This document shows, piece by piece, positions 54,331 to 61,922 of a stretch of DNA of 64,000 bases. The notes beneath the pieces were generated by a model. That model made no database searches, was not told the DNA's origin, and saw only the letters and a program-made list of their open reading frames with translations. Each line of letters starts with the position of its first letter. The stretch's first letter is position 1. The DNA is from Nitrospira sp. CR1.1 (GTDB lineage: Bacteria > Nitrospirota > Nitrospiria > Nitrospirales > Nitrospiraceae): assembly GCA_014055465.1 (NCBI GenBank), contig WIAF01000003.1:248001-312000 (forward strand). Reading direction: 5' to 3'. The translations under genes were made by a program, and so were the position numbers.

Positions 54331-55302
54331 TCAACTCGCGCGTACTGTTACCCGGTAGGAGCCGGTGAACGTCTCGCCGGGAAGCAATCGTTTCAGCCCC
54401 CAGTCGGGGTGATTAAAGGCATCGGTCGCGCAGGTCATCGGTTCGATCGCCAAGGCACGGCGGGGGGCCTCCGCGATAGCATCCCCCGTATAAACCACAA
54501 GTGCGGAAAAGGCGCGATCCATCACCACATCAATGGCGCGACCACGTTCCTGATAGCGCAGCGACGCCGTGGCCATTCCCGCCGCATCGCGCTCCAACTC
54601 CAGATAACAATGGTTGAAGCGGCGCGGGCCGATGGTGCGAAATTCCCGATAATCCCAGTCCGTTCCCTGTGCCGCCATCACCTTGCCGGTCGGCGCCAAC
54701 TGCTCGTTAAATTCCAGATACCCCGTCGCAGGAATTTTTACCTCGGCCTCATCCACACGCCCGGCGCCGACCGTGAAGTAGGGATGGAAACCCACCCCGA
54801 CCGGAGCCGCCATCCCGCCGACATTCCGGACGGAAAACCCGCAGGACAATCCCTGAACATCCAGGCTGTAGGTGACACGCACGGCGACGGAAAAGGGATA
54901 GCCGCGCGAGCCATATTGGGCGGCATCCAGACTGACATCACAGGTCACGGCATGAGCGCCAGCCTGCTGCGTCAACCACGGAAGGCTTCGCACAAATCCA
55001 TGGATCGCATTCGGACCTTCCTTATCATTCCGCTCAAGCTGCAGCGCCTGGCCGTCAAACGAGTACCGTCCTCCCGCCACCCGCCCCGGAAAGGGAATCA
55101 GCACGTCACCCTGCCCGCCCTTTTTCTGCGCGCCGCCGGAATATCCCCAGACGATGTCGGTTTCTCCGCCGTGGCCGTCTACGAAAAAATAGCGCCGCAA
55201 AGAGGCCCCCCAGGGCGAGACCACCGCGCGCTGGTTCTCAAAAACCAAAGAGATCTCCGTGTCAGGCGTGACAGTCGGTGTCATGGGATGTGAGCCCTTC
55301 AC
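54331..55302 (-). CDS. Aldose 1-epimerase family protein
   Basis: 323 residues starting with GTG at 55302, which overlaps the stop of the phosphofructokinase gene as GTGA. The galactose-mutarotase barrel shows in WGYSGGAQKKGGQGDVLIPF, NAIHGFVRSLPWL (the His of the active site) and VGFHPYFTVGA. It interconverts sugar anomers or related sugar phosphates. Its coupling to PFK supports a role in hexose metabolism. Confidence 0.9.
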   Translation of the reverse strand: MKGSHPMTPTVTPDTEISLVFENQRAVVSPWGASLRRYFFVDGHGGETDIVWGYSGGAQKKGGQGDVLIPFPGRVAGGRYSFDGQALQLERNDKEGPNAIHGFVRSLPWLTQQAGAHAVTCDVSLDAAQYGSRGYPFSVAVRVTYSLDVQGLSCGFSVRNVGGMAAPVGVGFHPYFTVGAGRVDEAEVKIPATGYLEFNEQLAPTGKVMAAQGTDWDYREFRTIGPRRFNHCYLELERDAAGMATASLRYQERGRAIDVVMDRAFSALVVYTGDAIAEAPRRALAIEPMTCATDAFNHPDWGLKRLLPGETFTGSYRVTVRAS

Positions 55303-56564
55303 GCATCGTGCCCCATCAGATACTCGAACCGTTTGCGGAAATCATCGGCGGCCAATCCGGCTGCGGTCGCCAATCGAACCACGTTCTCCGGCTGACTCAA
55401 ATCCTCCGGCGAGAGTCGAATCATGTACCGGCGGGCAATCGCGTAGGACTCGGACTCAACATCCACCATGCGCACACGCGTGCGGCCGGTGGCCGGGTCG
55501 AGAATGTCGCCGAACGGAATCGGGATAAATCGTCCGTTTTGAATCGATACCATGGCCGCGCTGCCGCCCTCCAGGAGAAACTGGGCCGCGCAATAGCCCA
55601 GATCCCGCGTGTATTCCATGTCGAATGAAATAGGGTCCGCGCAGCGCAATTCATACCCGATGTTTTTATCGACGATGGTGGTCTTGATCCCGAACGCGCG
55701 CAGTTCCTTCTCCACCGCCCGCTTGAGCACAAAACCGAAATTGATCTCCGCTAACCGCACATGTCCGTGCTGATCACGTTCCACATCCTCCAACCCATTC
55801 AAGTCCTGCTGGTCGAGGATTTCGACCAGGCCTTCGGCCAGGACCGCGACCCCGTCCGACCTGCCGGCACTGAGCCGCTTGATGAACGCGGCGACGAGAA
55901 TATCGACCAGCGTCCGCAGACGAATGGGTTTCTGGCGAAACTCTTCCGGAATAATAGTCAAGGTGGCGCCGGCGGCCTTGCCGATCCCGAGCGCCAGGTG
56001 TCCGGCCTTGCGGCCCATCGTGACCACGAAATACCAACGCGAGGTGGTCTCTGCATCGACCATCAGACTTTTCACCAGCTCGACCCCGATATGACGGGCC
56101 GTCTGGAATCCGAAGGTGGGAATTCCGTGCGGCAGATCAAGGTCGTTGTCGATGGTCTTGGGCACATGCGCCACCTGAAGCCGGCCGCCTCCCCGTTGCT
56201 CCAATTTCAATGCGGAAAACGCCGTATCATCTCCGCCGATCGTGATCAACCTGGTCACCCCCAGCTTGTGCAGACTCGCCAGACAGGTATCGAGATGCTC
56301 GGTTTTCTGCGTGGGATTGGCGCGCGCGGTTCCCAGACAAGAACCGCCGCTGAAGTGGATGCGGCTGATGTCTTCGATCGACAAGCGCCTGACCTTGCTG
56401 GTGTTCCCTTCCATGATCCACTTGAACCCATCCTGAATGCCGATCACCTCGCATCCGCCGAGAATGCTTCGAATCGTCGCGGCCCCGATCACACTGTTGA
56501 TGCCTGGCGCCGGCCCTCCGCCGACGAGAATGCCCACGACCGGTCGCGGTTCACGTATGGTCAT
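55299..56564 (-). CDS. 6-phosphofructokinase, probably PPi-dependent
   Basis: ATG at 56564 with AGGAAG upstream gives 421 residues. The family core GGGPAPGINSVIG opens the chain. Two positions that separate donors are both of the PPi type: GGDD (ATP enzymes have GGDG) and PKTIDND with Lys (ATP enzymes have PGTIDND). It would phosphorylate fructose 6-phosphate reversibly using pyrophosphate. It is followed by the aldose epimerase with GTGA overlap. Confidence 0.88.
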   Translation of the reverse strand: MTIREPRPVVGILVGGGPAPGINSVIGAATIRSILGGCEVIGIQDGFKWIMEGNTSKVRRLSIEDISRIHFSGGSCLGTARANPTQKTEHLDTCLASLHKLGVTRLITIGGDDTAFSALKLEQRGGGRLQVAHVPKTIDNDLDLPHGIPTFGFQTARHIGVELVKSLMVDAETTSRWYFVVTMGRKAGHLALGIGKAAGATLTIIPEEFRQKPIRLRTLVDILVAAFIKRLSAGRSDGVAVLAEGLVEILDQQDLNGLEDVERDQHGHVRLAEINFGFVLKRAVEKELRAFGIKTTIVDKNIGYELRCADPISFDMEYTRDLGYCAAQFLLEGGSAAMVSIQNGRFIPIPFGDILDPATGRTRVRMVDVESESYAIARRYMIRLSPEDLSQPENVVRLATAAGLAADDFRKRFEYLMGHDA

Positions 56565-56809
56565 ATTCTTCCTGCTCCTATCGGGCTGAAATGATTCGAT
56601 CCGTCGTATCTGCCCCAAAACGTCCCCAAGGGCATAGCCGTCCGGCTGCTACGCGAGCAGCTCATTGTGTGCGACCCTACACGGAGGCGAAATGTGGGTC
56701 AAGGATGAGCGAACGATCTCCTGGGCCTTCAAGAATATCATTCGCGAAACATCGGACATATGTTAGCCTGATACCAACGGCCTTCTGCTCCATTCGAACG
56801 AGGTGCTCC

Positions 56810-57190
56810 ATGATTGAGATTCTCGTCGTCGATGACAACCTGCAGTTGAGAGAGATCCTGCGAACGATCTTGAATACACGACCGGGGTTTTGCGTCACCG
56901 GTGAAGCAGCCGACGGCATCGCCGCGTCTCAACTGGCTCAAACTCTTCGGCCGCACATCATCCTCATGGACGTAGGCATGGGCCGCATGGACGGGATCGA
57001 AGCGACGCGCCGGATTCGAGCCCTCTTACCGGACACAGTCGTGATTGGAATGTCCTGCCATAACAGCAGGGAGGTCGAGGGAGCGTTGCGTGCCGTCGGG
57101 GCGAATGCGTTCCTTCCCAAAGAACTGGTACCCGAGAAAATCTTTGACGTCATTGCCCAGCAACTGTCGCACGACCAGCCTCCACAGTGA
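56810..57190 (+). CDS. Single-domain response regulator
   Basis: From ATG 56810 the 126-residue protein is just a REC domain: IEILVVDDNLQLREIL, phospho-acceptor Asp in IILMDVGMGRMDGIEATRR, and GANAFLPKELVPEKIF near the end. No output domain, so it would act by protein contact or phosphotransfer. It is convergent with the hybrid kinase, 32 bp away, and may take phosphate from it. Confidence 0.9.
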   Translation: MIEILVVDDNLQLREILRTILNTRPGFCVTGEAADGIAASQLAQTLRPHIILMDVGMGRMDGIEATRRIRALLPDTVVIGMSCHNSREVEGALRAVGANAFLPKELVPEKIFDVIAQQLSHDQPPQ

Positions 57191-57222
57191 TGTCGGAGGA
57201 AAACCGTTTCCGCGCTCGCCCG

Positions 57223-60200
57223 TCAGGAAGCACCGCAACTCACATCGGCACCTTCTCCTCTCGACCCTAATGGCCCGCTGAGAGCCGCCTCGACAATCGC
57301 CCGGCACAGCTGCCCTCCGGCGCTTTCCTTGGTGAGATACCCGTACGCCCCCGCCTGTTTCATGCGAGCCACGATATCGGGGGAGTTGTGCATGGAGAGC
57401 GCGATGATTTTGATACCAGGGAATTCCTCCGTGATCCGTTTAGTGGCCGCCACGCCGTCGCAGCGAGGCATGTTGACGTCCATGACGACGACGGCCGGCT
57501 TGAAGGTGCGGGTCAGCTCGATGGCTTCCAGGCCATCGCCGGCTTCGCCGACCACCTCCAACCCGGGATGTCCGTTCACGATGGTCCGAAGGCCCTGGCG
57601 CAACATCCGGTGATCGTCTACCAACAAGACCCGGATCTTCGGCGCGGGGAGAAATGAGGCCGCTCCAGGCAGCTCCGGCAAGCCGGGCGCCGCTGGGTCG
57701 GAAACCGCGGCGCGAATCGTCTCACCCGCGCCAATTTCCTCCCCCGATGCCACACCTCTGGCGCCTGGCTGATCAAGCGGCAACTTGAGGATGGCCGTCG
57801 TTCCCTGTCCCGAAACCGATTGCATATCAAACCCTCCCCCGAGGGCCTTCATCCGCTCGCGAATACTGAAGAGACCGAAGCCCGGTTCACGCTTCGTCTT
57901 CGCTGCGCCGGCATCACAGCCGATACCTCTATCCGACACGGTAATGCGCAGGACCCCGCCGGTTTGTGTCACGGAAATCCTCGCCTCGGCAGTGCCCGCA
58001 TGTTTCACGATATTCATCAGGAGTTCGCGGACCGATTGAAACAGCAGCACGGATTGCTCCTCGGAAAGGGGAAGCACGTCGTTCTCGAACTCCAACTTCA
58101 CCGTGAGCTCCCGCTGCATTTGGCCAGCCAACCATCTCAATGCCATGAGGAGCCCGAACTCATTCAAGATGGGTGGGCTGAGTTGTGCCACCAAGGTCCT
58201 GGTGTACGCCAAGGCCCGGTCCATCACCTCTTGGACCTCCGTCATCGCCTGCCTCGCCGACGGCGGCACCTCTTCCAATTTAGCCTGCCCTAATTTGATC
58301 CGGCTCAGGACCAGGAGTTGCGCCAGATAATCGTGCAAATCGGTCGCGAGCTGTTTCCGGATACGATGTTCCGTCAGATTCAAATCCGTCGTCAGTGCGC
58401 GCAACTTGTCCTGCGTATCGGCCAACTCTCTCGTCCGCACCTCGACACGCTGCTCCAGATTGTCCGCGAACTGCCGCAATTGAGCTTGTGCTTCTTTCCG
58501 ACTCTGAATGTCCTGGACAATGGAAATGAAATGTTGCGGGGAGCCCTGAACATCCCGCAGAAGCGAGACGGTCAGATTCCCCCAGATGAGCGACCCATCT
58601 TTCCGGATATACCGTTTCTCCATGGAGAAGGTTTCGATCTCACCGGCCAGTAGCCGGCGGATGGAAGCCCAATCTTGTTCGATGTCCTGCGGATGGGTAA
58701 TCTCGGTAAACGTCTTGGTCAGCAATTCTTCGCGGGAATACCCCGTGAGGGCGCACATCGCGTCATTGCAGCGTAGCCACCGCCCGTCCAATCCAACGTG
58801 CGCAATACCGACCGCCGCGTTGTCGAACGTGGCGCGATGTTGCGCCTCGCTTTCACGCAGCGCCTCCTCTGCCATTTTGCCGTCGGTGATATCTTCGGCG
58901 AAAATCACGATCCCGCCGATGCCGCCGGCTTTGTCCCGCCACGGACGAGTCTCCCATCGGATCCAGTAGACGGTCCCATCGGAACGCTCGAACCGGTCTT
59001 CCTCCGCGCGCATCACCTCTCCAGCCAAGCCCTTTTGATACGCCGTTCGCCACTGGTCAGGAATATCAGGAACGATCTCGTAATGACTGCGCCCCAATAC
59101 CTCTCCTTCGAGCGCATAGTCCGCCAGCCACCGCCGGCTCACCGCCACATACCGCATCTGCCGATCGAACATCGCGATCGCCGCCGGCGCATGTTCGATG
59201 AAGAGACGCAGACGTTCTTCACTTTCCCGCAACGCAGCTTCGGCTCGCTTGCGTTCGGTTATGTCATGAGCGACTTTGGACACTCCGACGATTCGTCCCT
59301 CGTCATTGCGGATTGCCGATACTGTCAACGCAATATCAATCAGCGTGCCGTCTTTCCGCCGCCGGACGGTTTCATATTGCTGAATAGCCTCCCCCCGCTT
59401 GATCTGCGCCAGAATGGGAGTTTCTTCTTCAAGCCGTTCCTCCGGGATGACCAGCAACACGGATTTACCGACGGCTTCCTGCCGGCTATATCCGTACAAC
59501 CGCTCCGCGCCACGGTTCCAACTGGTGATGATCCCATTGAGGTCTTTACTAACGATGGCATCTTCCGACGATTCGACGATGGCCGCGAGTGTAGCGCGCG
59601 CCTGCTCCGCCTGCTTGCGGTCGGTAATATCGACGATGGCGGCAATGAACCCCGTCACGATTCCGTGTTCGTCCCATTCCGGCGCATAGGTGACCTGCAG
59701 GAGATGCCCCGTGGAGGCCGTACCCAGAAATTGCTGGTCAAACTTCACCTGCCGCCCCGCAAGCGCCTCCTGCATGAAGGGCGCGGCCTGCCGATAATCC
59801 TCTTTGCTCAACACATCACGTGGATGCAGGCCGATGAGGGCCTCAGGTGTCCGTCCAACCAAGTCGGCATATTGCCGGTTCACGAAACGATACCGGCCGT
59901 CCGTTCCACATTGAGCGATGAGGACCGGGGCATGGTCCGTCACGAACTGCATTTGACGCTCGCTGGCGCGAACCGTCTCCTCCGCTTTGCTTCTTGCCTC
60001 AATCTCAAGCCGCAATCGCTGTTCTTGGGCTCGCGCCAGAGACGCCTCCGCCTGCGCGCGAAGACGAGCCCGCGTGACGGCTTCCGATAGTGACACGATG
60101 ATGACGCTGGCCGTCATGAACAATGCCAGGGCCATCTGTTGCTCATTCGCCGAGGCCTGGATGTCGAGAAAGAGTCCGATAGACAGTGCCGATGAAACCA

Positions 60201-60609
60201 AGATCGCCACGATGCCATGGCGCCAGCCATTGACCACCGCAATGAACATAATGGCGGGATAGTAGGTGATGAAGGTGTAGCCCGACCCCCATAACGGTGT
60301 CAGGGCCATGCGCAGGCCGGTCGCGATGGCGAGCGTGACCACCGTGAGCAGCGAAGGGTTCCATTCGGCGAGGCGAGACCACCAGGAACGTAAACCCTGC
60401 TGGCTTTCGTTCGGAGGCACGGAAACTGGAGGAGGCGGGTCGGAAACCATAGGCTCCATCGGCAAGGGCTGGATCGGCTCTCTATGCAGGTGGCGATCTG
60501 AATGATCGTGCGCGGCCTGCGCAGTCTCTTCGGCCAAGGGGCTTAGTGTACAGGAATGCATCGGGAGACACCACATCTCGCCATGGATGACTCCGATCGG
60601 CAGCCGCAA
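57223..60609 (-). CDS. Multi-PAS hybrid histidine kinase with C-terminal receiver
   Basis: 1128 residues. N-terminal DUF4118-like transmembrane region (about 85-185; four helices including GYTFITYYPAIMFIAVVNGW), then about four PAS domains (about 215-335, 345-460, 470-590, 600-720; for example DLNGIITSWNRGAERLYGYS), a HisKA_3-type dimerisation domain with LATDLHDYLAQLL, an HATPase with SDRGIGCD and FGLFSIRERM, and a C-terminal REC with VVMDVNMPRCDG. This NarX-type kinase core is linked to an on-board receiver. The true start may be downstream of 60609 (another Met near residue 17 or 51). Confidence 0.92.
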   Translation of the reverse strand: MRLPIGVIHGEMWCLPMHSCTLSPLAEETAQAAHDHSDRHLHREPIQPLPMEPMVSDPPPPVSVPPNESQQGLRSWWSRLAEWNPSLLTVVTLAIATGLRMALTPLWGSGYTFITYYPAIMFIAVVNGWRHGIVAILVSSALSIGLFLDIQASANEQQMALALFMTASVIIVSLSEAVTRARLRAQAEASLARAQEQRLRLEIEARSKAEETVRASERQMQFVTDHAPVLIAQCGTDGRYRFVNRQYADLVGRTPEALIGLHPRDVLSKEDYRQAAPFMQEALAGRQVKFDQQFLGTASTGHLLQVTYAPEWDEHGIVTGFIAAIVDITDRKQAEQARATLAAIVESSEDAIVSKDLNGIITSWNRGAERLYGYSRQEAVGKSVLLVIPEERLEEETPILAQIKRGEAIQQYETVRRRKDGTLIDIALTVSAIRNDEGRIVGVSKVAHDITERKRAEAALRESEERLRLFIEHAPAAIAMFDRQMRYVAVSRRWLADYALEGEVLGRSHYEIVPDIPDQWRTAYQKGLAGEVMRAEEDRFERSDGTVYWIRWETRPWRDKAGGIGGIVIFAEDITDGKMAEEALRESEAQHRATFDNAAVGIAHVGLDGRWLRCNDAMCALTGYSREELLTKTFTEITHPQDIEQDWASIRRLLAGEIETFSMEKRYIRKDGSLIWGNLTVSLLRDVQGSPQHFISIVQDIQSRKEAQAQLRQFADNLEQRVEVRTRELADTQDKLRALTTDLNLTEHRIRKQLATDLHDYLAQLLVLSRIKLGQAKLEEVPPSARQAMTEVQEVMDRALAYTRTLVAQLSPPILNEFGLLMALRWLAGQMQRELTVKLEFENDVLPLSEEQSVLLFQSVRELLMNIVKHAGTAEARISVTQTGGVLRITVSDRGIGCDAGAAKTKREPGFGLFSIRERMKALGGGFDMQSVSGQGTTAILKLPLDQPGARGVASGEEIGAGETIRAAVSDPAAPGLPELPGAASFLPAPKIRVLLVDDHRMLRQGLRTIVNGHPGLEVVGEAGDGLEAIELTRTFKPAVVVMDVNMPRCDGVAATKRITEEFPGIKIIALSMHNSPDIVARMKQAGAYGYLTKESAGGQLCRAIVEAALSGPLGSRGEGADVSCGAS

Positions 60610-60749
60610 GGCCTCCCCCCCCCGGAGCCGACAACTTCCTGCAATCAGTAAGAAATGCGCTTGGAGAGATGGCGCGATAATCGGCTTGTGGATGAGTCTT
60701 GACGGCAGACGAGCGCGGCCGGACGAGCAATAAGAGCGAAGCGGGTACG

Positions 60750-61130
60750 TTAGTTCTCCTGGAGTGGAGTGGGCGGCGAGGCACTGTGGCGGTGACGTTT
60801 CTCAAGCCACTCGATCAGTTCCATGCGTAATGTACGGTTCAGGCGTTGCTGAGCCTCAAGAGGCATACGAACGAACTCCACGCCGAATTGATTCCCCCTC
60901 ACCCATTTAATGGTCCCGAGTTCAACAGGCAACGCCGGCGGCTGATGATGGAGGAGCATACTCACTCGTACCTGGCTCCCGCAGAGCACCTCCCGATCAC
61001 AGGTCACCGAACAGCCTTTTAATGAAAGGTTGGTCAGGACCCCTTCACCGACAAAGGGCGCTCCACCGAAAATAACCGGATAGTTGAGCGGAAACCTGTA
61101 GTAGGTTCGAACATACCGACGAGGTGCCAT
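60750..61130 (-). CDS. PilZ-domain protein, probable c-di-GMP receptor
   Basis: 126 residues from ATG 61130 (GGAGG five bases upstream; GTG at 61133 is less well spaced). It keeps both c-di-GMP motifs: RxxxR as RTYYR and N-x-S-x-x-G as NLSLKG. No other domain. It may act on motility or exopolysaccharide. It shares its direction with the hybrid kinase, 140 bp away. Confidence 0.88.
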   Translation of the reverse strand: MAPRRYVRTYYRFPLNYPVIFGGAPFVGEGVLTNLSLKGCSVTCDREVLCGSQVRVSMLLHHQPPALPVELGTIKWVRGNQFGVEFVRMPLEAQQRLNRTLRMELIEWLEKRHRHSASPPTPLQEN

Positions 61131-61313
61131 CACAACCTCCCTGTGGGCGGATCCTACCGAGGCTCATCGGTGAGGCGGTATCCTACCTTGGGAGGGGAAC
61201 CCGGCAGTTAGGCTCCCGCCGATATCGGCGATCTCTGTCCCGTCTATCTCGTGCTTGTATTTCGAGAGGGACCTGGGTAGGGTTCGGCCGCATGACGCCA
61301 TAGAAAGGACAGT

Positions 61314-61838
61314 ATGCGCAAGTATGTGAACAACGTGTGTTGGATTGCGGCGATCGTGACGCTTCAAGGCTGCGTCGGGCTCGGCGCCTGGACTCTCGGC
61401 ACCCGTAGCGAATCCAGCGATCACCCGCAGATCGGCCAGGCCAGGGGCGCCATCGACATACGCAAGGCAAGCACGGAAGCAGATCTCAAGACAGCCGCGG
61501 ACCTGCGAACGCAATGGGGTGAGCCTGACCGCATCGAATCACGCGACGACGGAAAGGAAGAGTGGATCTATACAACCGGCGGCTTACGATGGTCCGGGAT
61601 GGTGCTGTATCTCGTCGTTGTCCCCCTGCCCGCCATGATCCCCGTCGGCGCGCAATATGTCTCCGTTCTCATCCATGATGGGCACATCGAGCAAGCCACG
61701 CGTAGAGATTGGGCCTTCAAGGCCGGAGCCTACTGTGGATTTTTCGGGATGATGTACGGAGGCCTGGGGTGCGGAACCGGCACGTTTGAAGAGGAACAAG
61801 AATCGGCCCCCCAGCTCAACCGGACGCCTCTTGATTGA
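61314..61838 (+). CDS. Small lipoprotein of unknown function
   Basis: 174 residues with a lipobox VTLQGC (Cys about 20). The mature chain has ADLRTQWGEPDRIESRDDGK EEWIY with features of SmpA/OmlA-like lipoproteins, a hydrophobic segment (about 94-110, MVLYLVVVPLPAMIP) and a Gly/Cys-rich part (CGFFGMMYGGLGCGTG). Family not certain. It precedes the TPR gene in the same direction. Confidence 0.7.
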   Translation: MRKYVNNVCWIAAIVTLQGCVGLGAWTLGTRSESSDHPQIGQARGAIDIRKASTEADLKTAADLRTQWGEPDRIESRDDGKEEWIYTTGGLRWSGMVLYLVVVPLPAMIPVGAQYVSVLIHDGHIEQATRRDWAFKAGAYCGFFGMMYGGLGCGTGTFEEEQESAPQLNRTPLD

Positions 61839-61922
61839 GCGAAGACCTCGCTTGTAAGCTGGGGGCCGCTCGGTATGACCATCGACCGCATGTGTCTTCC
61901 CGCCTCTCGAAGGAGGTGTACG

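Noticed and set aside
58798-60090. 430-codon open frame on the plus strand
   Set aside because: Antisense to the PAS kinase with no recognisable fold or ribosome-binding site.
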